The notes: generated from the letters alone by a model not told the origin. Counted from the first letter of the stretch, positions 19,738-29,145 are shown. The stretch is 64,000 bases of DNA from MWDV01 sp002070715 (GCA_035411585.1 DAONTI010000018.1:1-64000); one strand, 5' to 3'. Translations and numbers: made by a program.

Positions 19738-21108
19738 TTACTCGTAACGCAACGCTTCAATGGGATCGAGTCGCGCGGCTTTGAAGGCGGGAAATAATCC
19801 GGCGATGACTCCCACCGCCGCGCTGAAGGCCACGGCAATCATCATCGCCAAAGGCGTGATGACCGGGGCGTTGGCCGTGGGGGTGATATGTTCCAGGACC
19901 CGCACAAAGCCAAACGACGCCGCCACACCGAGCGCCGCGCCCAACAAGGCCAGCACCACACTTTCAATGAGCATCTGGGTGAACACCGCCAATCCGGTGG
20001 CGCCCACCGCCTTGCAAATGCCAATCTGCCGGATGCGTTCGTTGATGCTGGCGAGCATGATGTTCATGATGCCAATGCCGCCCACCAACAGGCTGATGGC
20101 CGCAATGATCCCCCCGCTCAGGCGGGCGTTGCGAATCTGCTGGTTGATGGTATCCAACTGATTCTCCTGGGTGCGAAAACTGAAATCCTCAATGCCGTGG
20201 TGCGTGATCATCAGGACATTGCGGGCCTGCTGAAGCGCCGTTTCCAATTGATCGAGATCGGCGACCTTCACGTCTATGTCCGTGAGCCGCGGATCCGGAA
20301 TGCCGCCGCTGTCGTCGGAGGCGCGGAAACGCAGCCAGGCCGTGTTCAACGGGATGTAAATCGTCTGGTTTTTGCGGGCGAACGCCCAGTTGCCGCGGCC
20401 AAATCCCCGGGCTCGCGCCGGGCCCGCCACCGTGGGTTGGGGTTGTTTCGCGGCCTGCTCGCGGCGTTTTCGTTCCTGTTCCCCTTCGTAATGTTCAAGC
20501 AGACCCACGATGGTGAATGGTTGGTCGTTGATGAAAATGATCTCCCCCAGCGGCACAATGGTCCGGCCCGTCCGTTCCGGGTCGCCAAATAAATCGTTGC
20601 GGATGCCGGTGCCGATGACGCAAACGGCGTTCGCGCGCTCTTCATCCAAGGCGGTAAAAAACCGGCCATGCTGGACGGTGTGCAGATTCATTTCGAGCAC
20701 CGCCGGCAGGACGCCCACACATTCGGAAGGCCGACTGGTGCGGTCGCCGCGCGACAGAATGACGTTCTTGACCGCCATCTCGGGCGAGACCACCCGCAGC
20801 AGGGGCGCGCTCTGTTGCAAGGCGAGCACATCCGTCATGGTGCGGCCCGGCGCCTGGTCGGCCAGGTGTTCCTGATCCGTGGGCACTTCCTGCTGGGAGA
20901 GCAACACCTTGTCCGCGCCGCCCATCGCAACCATCGTTTCCTTCATGCCATTTTCCATGCCCTTGATGATGGCCGTCATCCCCACCAGACTGGCGACGCC
21001 GAGGATGATGCCCAGCATGGTCAGCAGAGAGCGGAACTTGTGCGCCCAGACTTCCTTGAGGCCGGCAATGATGGTGGGCAACAGACTCATGGCATCAGAA
21101 AACGCCAT
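19738..21108 (-). CDS. MacB-like ABC exporter permease (FtsX fold), second copy
   Basis: 456 residues from 'MAFSDAMSLL'; starts at 21147 or 21090 are also open. The architecture is MacB/FtsX: one N-terminal helix ('LTMLGIILGVASLVGMTAI'), a large extracytoplasmic domain of about 230 residues, then three C-terminal helices including 'VGGIGIMNIMLASINERIRQIG', the signature of the family. The C terminus 'ARLDPIEALRYE' is also typical. It closely resembles the gene just upstream, which suggests tandem duplication. It would work with the single ATPase and the adaptor encoded upstream in a periplasm-facing exporter. Confidence 0.88.
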   Translation of the reverse strand: MAFSDAMSLLPTIIAGLKEVWAHKFRSLLTMLGIILGVASLVGMTAIIKGMENGMKETMVAMGGADKVLLSQQEVPTDQEHLADQAPGRTMTDVLALQQSAPLLRVVSPEMAVKNVILSRGDRTSRPSECVGVLPAVLEMNLHTVQHGRFFTALDEERANAVCVIGTGIRNDLFGDPERTGRTIVPLGEIIFINDQPFTIVGLLEHYEGEQERKRREQAAKQPQPTVAGPARARGFGRGNWAFARKNQTIYIPLNTAWLRFRASDDSGGIPDPRLTDIDVKVADLDQLETALQQARNVLMITHHGIEDFSFRTQENQLDTINQQIRNARLSGGIIAAISLLVGGIGIMNIMLASINERIRQIGICKAVGATGLAVFTQMLIESVVLALLGAALGVAASFGFVRVLEHITPTANAPVITPLAMMIAVAFSAAVGVIAGLFPAFKAARLDPIEALRYE

Positions 21109-21162
21109 CCGCCGGACCGACGTGCGAATGGATTCATCACGGAGCAACGACTGGGCGTTCCC

Positions 21163-22623
21163 TTACTCATAACGCAGGGCTTGAATGGGATTGAGCCGCG
21201 CGGCTTTCACGGCGGGAACGATGCCGGCCAGAACACCCACCATCACACTGAAACTGAAGGCCACCACCAACGACAGCGGCGTAACCAGCGGGGCGTTATC
21301 TGTGGGCGACAGATGCCCCAGAAATTGCACGAGGCCAAAGGACGCAATCAGTCCCGCCACACCTCCGAAAACCGCAATCACCACCGATTCCGCGAGAATC
21401 TGGATGAAAATGTCGCGGGTGGAAGCGCCGACGGATTTGCGAATGCCGATCTCGCGGACGCGCTCGGAAATGCTGGCCAGCATGATGTTCATGATGCCGA
21501 TGCCGCCCACCAACAAGGCAATTCCGGCGATCAATCCGCCGCTGAGCCGGGCATTGCGCACGAAAATCTGAATCTGCTCCGCCCATTCTTCCTGGGTGCG
21601 GAAGGTAAAATCTTCGATGCCGCGATGCGTGCTCATGAGCACGTTGCGGATCTGCTGCAAGGCCTGGGGCAGTTGCTCCACACTGGCGACCTTCAGTTCC
21701 AGGTTGGACAGCCGGGGATCCCCCGTCGCCCCGCCCGCGCCGCCCACCGGTTGAAAGCCGGGACCGTAACTGGTGACGTTGATGCCGCTGCGGAACTTCA
21801 TCCACACGGTGTTGAGCGGCAGGTAGATCGTGGCGTTTTTCAGGCGAAACGCGAAACTCCCCGGCGCGCGCCGGGCAAATCCGCGATTTCGCGCCACCCC
21901 ACCGGAAACAGCCGGCGTTTTCGCCGCTTGTTGCGCGGTAAATTCACGGAGCTTGCGTTCCTGTTCGCTCTCGTAATGTTGAAACATGCCGATGATGGTG
22001 AACGGCACACCGTTCAGATAAATCGTCTCCCCCAACGGAAGAATTTCGTGACCGACCTGATCCGGCGCGCCCCACAATTCATCGCGCGTGGCCGTGCCAA
22101 TGACGCACACGTTGCGGGCCATCTCATCGTCGAGTTCATTGAACATGCGCCCGTGCGCGATGACGTGCTCAAACATGTCCAGTGCCGAAGGCCAGACGCC
22201 GCTGCACAACCACGGACGGAACGTGCGGCCGTTGGCGGAAGCGGTGGCGGACAGGCGCATTTCCGGGGAATGCCGGGTAATCAGCGACGCGTTGTGTTGC
22301 AGGGCAAAGACGTCGTTGAGCGTGATGCCCACCGCCTGGTCGGCGAGATGCTCCTGATCGGGCGGCAGGTCGGCCGATTCCACCCGCACTTTTTCCAAGC
22401 CGCCAATGGCCACCAAGGATTCCTTCGCCCCTTTTTCCATGCCGGCCACGAGCGCGGACATGGCCACGAGACTGGCCACGCCTAAAATGATTCCCAGCAT
22501 CGTCAACGCCGATCGGAATTTATGCGCCCAGATCTCGCGCAGGCCGGCCATCAAGGTGGGGCTCCACGGCGCCGCGGCCTGCCGCCACATATCCGACGAG
22601 GGAGGGAATGGCCCCGCGCTCAT
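21163..22623 (-). CDS. MacB-like ABC exporter permease (FtsX fold), first copy
   Basis: 486 residues. The first helix reads 'LTMLGIILGVASLVAMSAL'. A periplasmic domain with a Gly-rich insertion ('GGVARNRGFARRAPGS', 'VGGAGGATGDPRLSN') follows, then 'VGGIGIMNIMLASISERVREIGIRKSVGA' split over the second helix and the coupling segment, and finally 'ARLNPIQALRYE'. The gene overlaps the ATPase gene by 4 bp (translational coupling) and is followed by a second permease. In Proteobacteria MacB carries ATPase and permease in one chain; here they are separate polypeptides. The substrate is unknown (macrolides, lipoproteins and toxins are known for relatives). Confidence 0.9.
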   Translation of the reverse strand: MSAGPFPPSSDMWRQAAAPWSPTLMAGLREIWAHKFRSALTMLGIILGVASLVAMSALVAGMEKGAKESLVAIGGLEKVRVESADLPPDQEHLADQAVGITLNDVFALQHNASLITRHSPEMRLSATASANGRTFRPWLCSGVWPSALDMFEHVIAHGRMFNELDDEMARNVCVIGTATRDELWGAPDQVGHEILPLGETIYLNGVPFTIIGMFQHYESEQERKLREFTAQQAAKTPAVSGGVARNRGFARRAPGSFAFRLKNATIYLPLNTVWMKFRSGINVTSYGPGFQPVGGAGGATGDPRLSNLELKVASVEQLPQALQQIRNVLMSTHRGIEDFTFRTQEEWAEQIQIFVRNARLSGGLIAGIALLVGGIGIMNIMLASISERVREIGIRKSVGASTRDIFIQILAESVVIAVFGGVAGLIASFGLVQFLGHLSPTDNAPLVTPLSLVVAFSFSVMVGVLAGIVPAVKAARLNPIQALRYE

Positions 22624-23363
22624 GGCTTCGACTCCAGCGACGGGGCGGACGCCTCCGCATTCGTCCGGTCCAGCCCCGCGAGGGTAGCGTCCACTTTCTC
22701 CGCGATCTTGCCATCGCGAATCTCGATGCGCCGCGGCGTGACGGCGGCAATCTCGGGATCATGCGTGACCAGCACGATGGTGCGCCCCGCCGTGCTCAGA
22801 CGACGGAACAATCCCAGAATCGTTTCGCCCGTGTGCGAATCCAGATTGCCCGTCGGCTCATCGGCAAACACCAGGCGCGGATCGTTCACCAGCGCCCGGG
22901 CAATCGCGGCGCGCTGTTGCTGGCCGCCGCTCAACTGGCTGGGCCGGTGCCGGGCGCGATTGGCCATGTCCACGCTCTCGAGCGCGGCCATGGCGCGCTG
23001 CCGCCGTTCCCGCCCGGAAATGCCGCTGTAAATCATCGGCAATTCCACATTTTGCAGCACATTCAACTTGGGGAGCAGATTAAAGAACTGAAACACGAAG
23101 CCGATTTTCCGATTGCGAATGGCCGCCAATTGCCGCGCCGACGCGCCCTGAATCATCATCCCGTCCAGCTTGATCGTCCCCTGCGTGGGCGTGTCCAAGC
23201 AACCCAGGATGTGCATGAGCGTGGATTTGCCGCTGCCGGACGGACCGATGATGGAAATAAATTCTCCCTCTTCAATGTCGAGTGTTACCTCGTCCAGCGC
23301 GCGGATGGTTTCCCCGCCTAGGTGGTAAATTTTGCTGACTTGGCGGAGTTCAACGAGGGCCAT
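22620..23363 (-). CDS. ABC exporter ATP-binding protein (MacB/LolD type)
   Basis: 247 residues. Walker A 'GPSGSGKST', Q-loop 'FVFQFFNLLP', signature 'LSGGQQQRAAIARAL', Walker B 'LVFADEPTGNLDS' and the H-loop 'VLVTHDPEIA' are all intact. The segment 'EPTGNLDSHTGE' is characteristic of the MacB/LolD/FtsE class, which powers mechanotransmission rather than channel transport. It is encoded between the adaptor (33 bp upstream) and two permeases (4-bp overlap). Confidence 0.95.
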   Translation of the reverse strand: MALVELRQVSKIYHLGGETIRALDEVTLDIEEGEFISIIGPSGSGKSTLMHILGCLDTPTQGTIKLDGMMIQGASARQLAAIRNRKIGFVFQFFNLLPKLNVLQNVELPMIYSGISGRERRQRAMAALESVDMANRARHRPSQLSGGQQQRAAIARALVNDPRLVFADEPTGNLDSHTGETILGLFRRLSTAGRTIVLVTHDPEIAAVTPRRIEIRDGKIAEKVDATLAGLDRTNAEASAPSLESKP

Positions 23364-23396
23364 AAGCGGTGTCTGCGAGACGTTGACCGGTGCGAC

Positions 23397-24593
23397 TCAA
23401 TGAGCTTTGCCCCCGCCTGATTTGCCGCTGCCAGCGGGACGGGCACCCGCCGGATTGGTTCCCGCCACCCCCTTCTGCGTTGCCATCGCGCGCTCTTTCT
23501 TTTCCAACTCTTCCTTGGGCAACTCCAGCAATACCTCCTCGCCGGCAGTCAGACCGTCCTGAATCTCGGCAAAGAAAAAATCGGCCACGCCCACCTTCAC
23601 GTTGCGTTTCTCGTATTGGCCGCCGTGGCGCACATACACGAAACGCTCAAACTCGCCGGTTTCAGGATCGCGTTCGGTAAACACCGCCGCCAGCGGCACG
23701 GCCCGCACGTTGGCGGCGGAGGCCACCGGAATCCGGATGTTCGCGGTCATGCCCGGACGCACGCGTGGATCCACGTTCTGCAGCAGAATACGCGCGGCAA
23801 AGCCCTTGATGTTGTTGCGGATGGTTGCCTGCGGCGCAATGCGCTCGACGACGCCCGTGACCCGCAATCCGGTGACCGCCTCCAGGGAAACGTCCACCGT
23901 CTGGTTCACTTTCAGCCGCGGCACGTCCGCCTGATTCACATGGGCGTTGATGACCATCGAAGTCAGATCGGCGATGCTCAGCACTTCCGTTCCTCCGCTC
24001 ACGCCGCCCGAACCGGACACCGCCTGCCCGATGGAAACCGGGCGCGTCAACACCGTGCAATCAAACGGGGCCCGCACCTCGGTTTTGGTGAGACGCTCCT
24101 CAATGATGGCCAGCTCTTTTTGGGACCGGTCCAACGAGTTCTGGGCCAGTTCAAAAGCGGTGCGCGTGTCGTCGTACAGCTCTTGTGAGATCAACTTGTC
24201 GGCCAGCAACTGCTCCGCGCGCTGATGATCGCGCTCGGCTTTTTCGAGTTCCAGTCGGGCGCGGGTAATGGCGGTCAGGCTCGAGGCGCGTTGTTGTTGC
24301 AACTCCCGGTCATCCAGCTTGAACAGCAAAGCGTCTTTCTTGACGAAATCGCCGATGTCCACCGGCAATTTCTCGACTTTGCCGTTGATTTCCGGGCGGA
24401 CGGACACTTGTTCCGCGGGGCTGATCTCGCCCGCCGCATTGACGGCAAAACTGATGTTGGTCTGGATCACCATGGCCGTGGTCGGGCGCGCGGGCGCGCC
24501 GCCGGCCGCCTGGGTCGCCGATGTTTTTTTCCAAAGCCAGTAACCGCCCCCCCCTAGGACGGCAATGATAAGAACCGCAATGACACTTTTCAT
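23397..24593 (-). CDS. MacA-like periplasmic adaptor (membrane fusion protein)
   Basis: 398 residues. An N-terminal membrane anchor ('VIAVLIIAVLGGGGYWLW') is followed by the lipoyl/barrel-sandwich half-motif 'GEISPAEQVSVRPEINGKV'. A helical hairpin of about 100 residues ('LTAITRARLELEKAERDHQR', 'AQNSLDRSQKELAIIEE') comes next. Then come the second half-motif 'VRAPFDCTVLTRPVSIGQAV' and beta-barrel and proximal domains. The C terminus is Gly/Lys-rich. It would bridge the inner-membrane permease to the outer membrane, but no TolC-like gene is next to it. It is the first gene of a four-gene unit. Confidence 0.92.
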   Translation of the reverse strand: MKSVIAVLIIAVLGGGGYWLWKKTSATQAAGGAPARPTTAMVIQTNISFAVNAAGEISPAEQVSVRPEINGKVEKLPVDIGDFVKKDALLFKLDDRELQQQRASSLTAITRARLELEKAERDHQRAEQLLADKLISQELYDDTRTAFELAQNSLDRSQKELAIIEERLTKTEVRAPFDCTVLTRPVSIGQAVSGSGGVSGGTEVLSIADLTSMVINAHVNQADVPRLKVNQTVDVSLEAVTGLRVTGVVERIAPQATIRNNIKGFAARILLQNVDPRVRPGMTANIRIPVASAANVRAVPLAAVFTERDPETGEFERFVYVRHGGQYEKRNVKVGVADFFFAEIQDGLTAGEEVLLELPKEELEKKERAMATQKGVAGTNPAGARPAGSGKSGGGKAH

Positions 24594-24704
24594 TCTGTAC
24601 GCGGGCTCAAACTAACGATCCGTGCGGCCCGGCGCAAAAGGAATCAGCCGTGGACAACAACCGACATCGTAAAATCCGAAAGGCATCTGCCAGTCAACCG
24701 GACG

Positions 24705-25583
24705 TTACGCCGATCGGGTGCGCCGACCTCCGCGGTTTCGCTTCAGCAGCGAACGCAGCCGGGCCAGGTTTTCCACGTCTTCGTGGAGATCCGGCGACTT
24801 GGGCGTTTCCAAACAACCCGGATGCCGGGCAAAACGCGCATCGTTGACGATGTGCCGAAAACCCGCGAGTCCGAGGTGACCGCGGCCGATGTGTTCGTGC
24901 CGGTCCACCCGCGAGCCCAGGGCGGTTTTTGAATCGTTGAGGTGGAACGCCAGGATTTCCGGCAAGCCAACCAGCGTTTCAATCTCGCGAATGGCTGCGT
25001 TCCAGCCGTGCGGGGTGCGGATGTCGTATCCGCCAGCCAGGAAATGGGCGGTGTCCAAACAAATCCCCAAGCGCTCGGGGTGTTGAACTTGGTCGTATAT
25101 CTCCGCGAGATGCGCCAGTTGCCACCCGAGGCAAGTCCCCTGCCCCGCCGTGTTTTCCAAGGCAATGCGGACGGGTGAGGTCTTGGTGGCCGCGATGACT
25201 TCGTTTAACCCCGCCGCCACCTGACGAATGCCGGCGGCTTCCCCACGTCCCAAGTGCGCGCCGGGATGCAACACCAGGAAGGGCAACTCAAGCTCAGTGG
25301 CGAGTTGGATTTCTTGAACCAGGGATTGAACGGACTTGTCCCGGTTGGCCGACGCGGGTGCGGCCAGATTGATGAGATAACCCGCGTGACCAAAGATGCA
25401 GGCCAAACGACTGGCATCGCGCTCCCGCGCATACTGCGCCAACGCCTCAGGTGGGTACGGTTTGCCGAACCATTGCATGTTGTTTTTGACGAACAACTGC
25501 ACCACCTCGCAGCCAATGCGCCGTCCGCGTTCCAGCGCCCGGGCCACACCGCCGCTCGTGGACATGTGCGCACCGAAGAGCAT
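24705..25583 (-). CDS. nfo: Endonuclease IV (AP endonuclease)
   Basis: 292 residues, cytoplasmic DNA-repair enzyme that cleaves 5' of abasic sites with three zinc ions. It starts 'MLFGAHMSTSGGVARALERG', the family opening. The zinc ligands lie in 'IFGHAGYLINLA', 'VLHPGAHLG', 'ALENTAGQG', 'CLDTAHFLAGGYDIRT', 'AFHLNDSKTALGSRVDRHEHIGRG' (cited in overlapping parts: 'AFHLNDSK' and 'VDRHEHIGRGHLG') and 'LETPKSPDLHEDVENL', all conserved. Length is normal. It follows the pyruvate dehydrogenase E2 gene by 29 bp on the same strand, so it is probably cotranscribed with it, an unrelated function. Confidence 0.96.
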   Translation of the reverse strand: MLFGAHMSTSGGVARALERGRRIGCEVVQLFVKNNMQWFGKPYPPEALAQYARERDASRLACIFGHAGYLINLAAPASANRDKSVQSLVQEIQLATELELPFLVLHPGAHLGRGEAAGIRQVAAGLNEVIAATKTSPVRIALENTAGQGTCLGWQLAHLAEIYDQVQHPERLGICLDTAHFLAGGYDIRTPHGWNAAIREIETLVGLPEILAFHLNDSKTALGSRVDRHEHIGRGHLGLAGFRHIVNDARFARHPGCLETPKSPDLHEDVENLARLRSLLKRNRGGRRTRSA

Positions 25584-25612
25584 GAAAAACTGGACGTGCC
25601 GCCAGCGCCCGC

Positions 25613-26818
25613 TCAGAGCGTCTCGGGATGTCCCAGAAGATGGGCCACCCGCATGAGCAGGCGCCCCGCCGCCCCGCCATCCAACACGCGGTGGTCGAAG
25701 CTCAGGGTAAGGTTCGCCTCGACGATGGGCACGAAGGCGTGTTTCTCCACGCTCCAATGAGGCATCCGTCGTCCGGCGCCCATGCCCAGGACCAGCGTTT
25801 GTTCGGGCAACGGAATCGGCGTGGCCCAAGTGAGGCCGAACGTGCCAAAATTGGTCACGGTGGCAATACTGCCGCCGGTGGCGTCGGGAGGGAGCCGGCA
25901 TTCCCGCGCTCGTCCCACCAGCTCGTTGTATTGCGGGATGAGTTCGCGGAGCGTCAATCGGTCCGCATTGCGGATCACCGGGACCAACACGCCATCCTCG
26001 ACCTCCACCGCGCACCCAATGTCAATGGCCCGGGGATGAACAATTTTGTTGCCGATCAACCGGCCGGCGGGCGCGCTGTTTTCCGCCAGCGCCACCGCCA
26101 AGGCCCGCAGCCCGTAAAGCGCCGGTCCGGCTTTGGGATGGGTGCGCTTGCGATGCGCGAGGATCGGATCCAGACAGAACGGCAATCCCACCGAGGCCAG
26201 TGGCCGCGTCCAACTGCGGCGCATGGCGTCCGCCACGCTCACGCGCATGGGCGAGGCTTGGGAAAGGCGCTGCTGTTCGAGATTTTGCAGGAAGCGCTCA
26301 AAATCCTGAATGGTGACGCGACCCGCGGCGCCGCTGCCCGCCACCCCCGCCAGATCCGCCGCGTGCAGTCCCAGTTCGTTCATGCGCGCTTTCATGCGCG
26401 GCGACATGTAACTGGCGCCGGCCGCGTTGGCCGGCACCGGCAACCCGCGCACTGTGGGCTGCACTCCGGTGGTTGGCCGGGAACTGGGCGACAGTGCCGG
26501 CGGATCCGTGGTCTCACTTTCTGCGGCGGGTTTGGCCGGCGGCGTGGCGTCCAATCCCGCGCGGGCGGCATCTTCGGGCGTGACCTCCAAATAACCGAGC
26601 ACCGCACCCACCGGATAGCTGTCTCCCACGCGGGCAAGGAACTGCTGCACCTGTCCGCGACAGGGCGAGGTGACGTTCATGTTGGCCTTGTTGGTCTCCA
26701 CTTCGGCAATGTCCTGATCTGCCTGAACGGTTTCGCCCTCGCGCACGAGGTATTGCACCACGATGGCTTCGGCGATGGATTCGCCGAGTTGCGGCATGAT
26801 GATGGGAATCTGAGGCAT
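25613..26818 (-). CDS. Dihydrolipoamide acyltransferase, E2 component of pyruvate (2-oxo acid) dehydrogenase
   Basis: 401 residues. The N-terminal lipoyl domain (1-78) has the swinging-arm lysine in 'IAEVETNKANMNV' (Lys44). A Pro/Ala/Thr-rich linker leads to a peripheral-subunit-binding domain ('SYMSPRMKARMNELG', 'GSGAAGRVTIQDFERFL'). The catalytic domain ends with 'LSFDHRVLDGGAAGRLLM', containing the catalytic HxxxDG motif. It transfers the acyl group from E1 to CoA. It follows the two E1 genes with a 13-bp gap. No E3 gene is in the window. Pyruvate is the likely substrate, but a branched-chain 2-oxo acid is possible. Confidence 0.92.
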   Translation of the reverse strand: MPQIPIIMPQLGESIAEAIVVQYLVREGETVQADQDIAEVETNKANMNVTSPCRGQVQQFLARVGDSYPVGAVLGYLEVTPEDAARAGLDATPPAKPAAESETTDPPALSPSSRPTTGVQPTVRGLPVPANAAGASYMSPRMKARMNELGLHAADLAGVAGSGAAGRVTIQDFERFLQNLEQQRLSQASPMRVSVADAMRRSWTRPLASVGLPFCLDPILAHRKRTHPKAGPALYGLRALAVALAENSAPAGRLIGNKIVHPRAIDIGCAVEVEDGVLVPVIRNADRLTLRELIPQYNELVGRARECRLPPDATGGSIATVTNFGTFGLTWATPIPLPEQTLVLGMGAGRRMPHWSVEKHAFVPIVEANLTLSFDHRVLDGGAAGRLLMRVAHLLGHPETL

Positions 26819-26831
26819 GGCTGAAAGGGGT

Positions 26832-27797
26832 TCAGGAGCGGAGCAACGTGCGGGCGGCGGCGGCGATGCTGCGGGCTGTGGGCCGGTGCGCCGCCCAGAG
26901 ATTGGGATGAAACGGCACGGGGGTATCCTTGGCGTTCAGGCGCTGCGGCGGCGCGTCCAACAAATCAAAACCCTCGCTGACCACGCGGGCGATGACTTCC
27001 GCTGTCACCCCACCCCACGGCCAGGATTCCCCCACGCAGAGCAGCCGACCCGTACGCGCCACGGAGGCCATGACGGTGTCGGTGTCGAGAGGTTTTACCG
27101 AACGCAAATCCACCACTTCAATCTCCCAGCCTTCGAGGCACAATTCCTGGGCCACCGCCAGGGCTTCATGCACCATGGCGCTGTAGGTGACAATCGTCAG
27201 GTCGCGGCCCTCGCGCGCCAACCGCGCCTTGCCCAACGGCAGCGCCTCGTTGGGCAGCGCCTCGGCTTTCAGGTGATAATAGAGCAGCTTATGTTCGCAG
27301 AAAATCACCGGATCTTCCAGCGCCACCGCTGCCAACAACAAGCTGTACGCATCCTCGACCGTCGCCGGGGTCAGCACCACCAAGCCGGGGTAATGCGCGT
27401 AAACGGCTTCCATGTTTTGACTGTGAAACGGACCGCTCCCGGAAGTGCCGCCGCCGGGCAGCCGGATGACGATAGGACAGGGCACTTGCGTACGCCAAAA
27501 CAAGGTGGCGGCTTGATTCACGATTTGGTTGAACCCCGCTGTGGAAAAATCGGCGAACTGCATTTCGATGATCGGCCGCAGGCCTTCGATCGCCGCGCCC
27601 ACCGCCAGGCCCATCATGGCATCCTCGCTGATGGGTGCGTCCAGCACGCGCCCGGGAAATTCGGCGATGAGGTTTTTCGTGGCCTTGAAAGCGCCGCCAA
27701 ACGCGCCAACGTCCTGACCATAAATAAACACCCGGGGATCCTCCGCCAAAGCGCGGGCCTGAGCCGCGCGAATGGCCTCAAGGTAGGTAACGCTCAT
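26832..27797 (-). CDS. Pyruvate/2-oxo acid dehydrogenase E1 beta subunit
   Basis: 321 residues. It starts 'MSVTYLEAIRAAQARALAED' and 'VFIYGQDVGAFGGAFK', the opening of transketolase-like E1 beta chains. 'LVVLTPATVEDAYSLLLAA' and 'EVVDLRSVKPLDTDTVMASV' belong to the central and C-terminal domains. With the alpha subunit it forms the thiamine-diphosphate-dependent decarboxylase. The start codon overlaps the alpha stop by 4 bp, so the subunits are translationally coupled. Confidence 0.94.
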   Translation of the reverse strand: MSVTYLEAIRAAQARALAEDPRVFIYGQDVGAFGGAFKATKNLIAEFPGRVLDAPISEDAMMGLAVGAAIEGLRPIIEMQFADFSTAGFNQIVNQAATLFWRTQVPCPIVIRLPGGGTSGSGPFHSQNMEAVYAHYPGLVVLTPATVEDAYSLLLAAVALEDPVIFCEHKLLYYHLKAEALPNEALPLGKARLAREGRDLTIVTYSAMVHEALAVAQELCLEGWEIEVVDLRSVKPLDTDTVMASVARTGRLLCVGESWPWGGVTAEVIARVVSEGFDLLDAPPQRLNAKDTPVPFHPNLWAAHRPTARSIAAAARTLLRS

Positions 27798-28867
27798 GGC
27801 TGCGGGGCGCCCGGCGCCCGGGAATCAACCGGATTTGCGGAGGCAGAAACCTCGACCAGATGGGCAGTTTGAATTGCCCGCCAATCTTCCTGGAAGGGAT
27901 CCGGCGCCGGTTCGCGTTGCACCCGGGCAATGACCCGCTCCACTTTCTCCATCGTTTCGATCCGCCACGCCTCCAACTCCGCCGCATTGACCGCCTGCTC
28001 CTGCATCATCTGTTCCTCGGCCACGTGCAGACAATCGCGGCCCAGCGCCGACGTTTTGAACTCGGGCGCAATGTAACCTGCGTCATCATGTTCGCCGTGG
28101 CCGCACAGACGTAACAACCGGGCGACGACCATCTGAGGTCCTCCGCCCTCACGGGCGCGGGCGACCACGGCGGGAAGCACCCGCAAACATTCCATGAAAT
28201 CGGTGCCGTCAACCGTATGACAAGTGACCCCGTAACCCGCCGCTTTATCCGCCAGATCGCGACAGGCGAATTGCCGGTGGTTGGGGGTGGAATAGGCGTA
28301 TTGGTTGTTGGCAATAAGGAGCACCAACGGCAGCCGCTCCACGGCGGCTTGATTGAGGCCCTCGTGGAATGACCCCGTCGAGGTGGCCCCATCGCCCACG
28401 CTGGCCAGCCCAACCACATCGGGAATCCCCTTCATCCGGCGGGCAAACAACACCCCGTTGACCACGGAAATCATGGCGCCCAAGTGACTGATCATGGGCA
28501 GGTATCCTTCGCGCGGATAGCCACGGTGGACGTTGCCATCCCGACCGCGCATCGGCCCCAACCGGGAACCGAGATACGTGCGCACGGCATCAATCAGTGG
28601 TTCCCCAAAGGCGAGCCGTCCCGCGCCATCGCGAATCAGCGGCGCAAACACATCGCTTTTGCGTAACGCGAGCCCCGCCGCCACACTCAAGGCTTCCTGG
28701 CCGCGCCCCAGAAAAACGCCGCCGTGAATCTTGCCGGCACGATAAAGGCTGGCGATTTTCTCCTCCGCAACCCGCGCGAGCAGCATGAAGCGGTATGCCC
28801 GGCGACAGAAATCGCGAAAGGAGACATCCGCCGGCATTACGGCCACGCTACTTGCTGTCTGCACCAT
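27794..28867 (-). CDS. Pyruvate/2-oxo acid dehydrogenase E1 alpha subunit
   Basis: 357 residues. The thiamine-diphosphate motif runs from 'SVGDGATSTGSFHEGLN' to 'LLIANNQYAYSTP' with the expected spacing between GDG and NN. 'FLGRGQEALSVAAGLAL' and 'RDGNVHRGYPREGYLPMISH' resemble the acetoin/branched-chain type of E1 alpha rather than the homodimeric AceE form. The C-terminal helix bundle ends in a Pro-rich tail. It heads the unit E1alpha-E1beta-E2-nfo. Confidence 0.94.
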   Translation of the reverse strand: MVQTASSVAVMPADVSFRDFCRRAYRFMLLARVAEEKIASLYRAGKIHGGVFLGRGQEALSVAAGLALRKSDVFAPLIRDGAGRLAFGEPLIDAVRTYLGSRLGPMRGRDGNVHRGYPREGYLPMISHLGAMISVVNGVLFARRMKGIPDVVGLASVGDGATSTGSFHEGLNQAAVERLPLVLLIANNQYAYSTPNHRQFACRDLADKAAGYGVTCHTVDGTDFMECLRVLPAVVARAREGGGPQMVVARLLRLCGHGEHDDAGYIAPEFKTSALGRDCLHVAEEQMMQEQAVNAAELEAWRIETMEKVERVIARVQREPAPDPFQEDWRAIQTAHLVEVSASANPVDSRAPGAPQP

Positions 28868-29116
28868 GCCCTGAGTTTATCGGGGGCAACGGCGGAGGCG
28901 CAACGATTCTTTCGCGCCCCGACGGTACCCGGCGTTGCCGCCGGCATCCCGACCGACTTTTGCATTGAAAAAAGCCCAAGGGGCGTCCCTTCTCGGCAGC
29001 GTTTCCGAGTGTCCCAGCGACAACCGGCCCGCCTTCCGCCGTCAATTCAAGGGCGTCCCCAAGAAAACGAAGCGTGGCGGGCAACTTTTTGATCAATTTT
29101 TCGCGGGAATCCATGC
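28868..29116. other. Divergent intergenic region between E1 alpha and nusA
   Basis: It separates the minus-strand dehydrogenase operon from the plus-strand nusA operon. An 88-codon minus-strand frame is open here, but its peptide has no recognisable features and Arg/Pro-rich ends, so I do not call it. No other element is visible before the nusA promoter-like site. Confidence 0.4.
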
Positions 29117-29145
29117 TTGACGGCCAACGCCGGTTTGACTAGCCT
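29117..29145 (+). promoter_or_regulatory. Promoter-like site for the nusA operon
   Basis: TTGACG (29117-29122), 17-bp spacer, TAGCCT (29140-29145). It places the transcript start about 98 bases before nusA, just upstream of a terminator-like hairpin. Confidence 0.5.

Noticed and set aside
20668..22485. 605-codon plus-strand frame
   Set aside because: Antisense to the two FtsX permeases; low-complexity His/Gln/Arg composition.
28848..29114. 88-codon minus-strand frame before the dehydrogenase operon
   Set aside because: It overlaps the start of E1 alpha and its peptide has no conserved look; the region is better explained as divergent promoter space.
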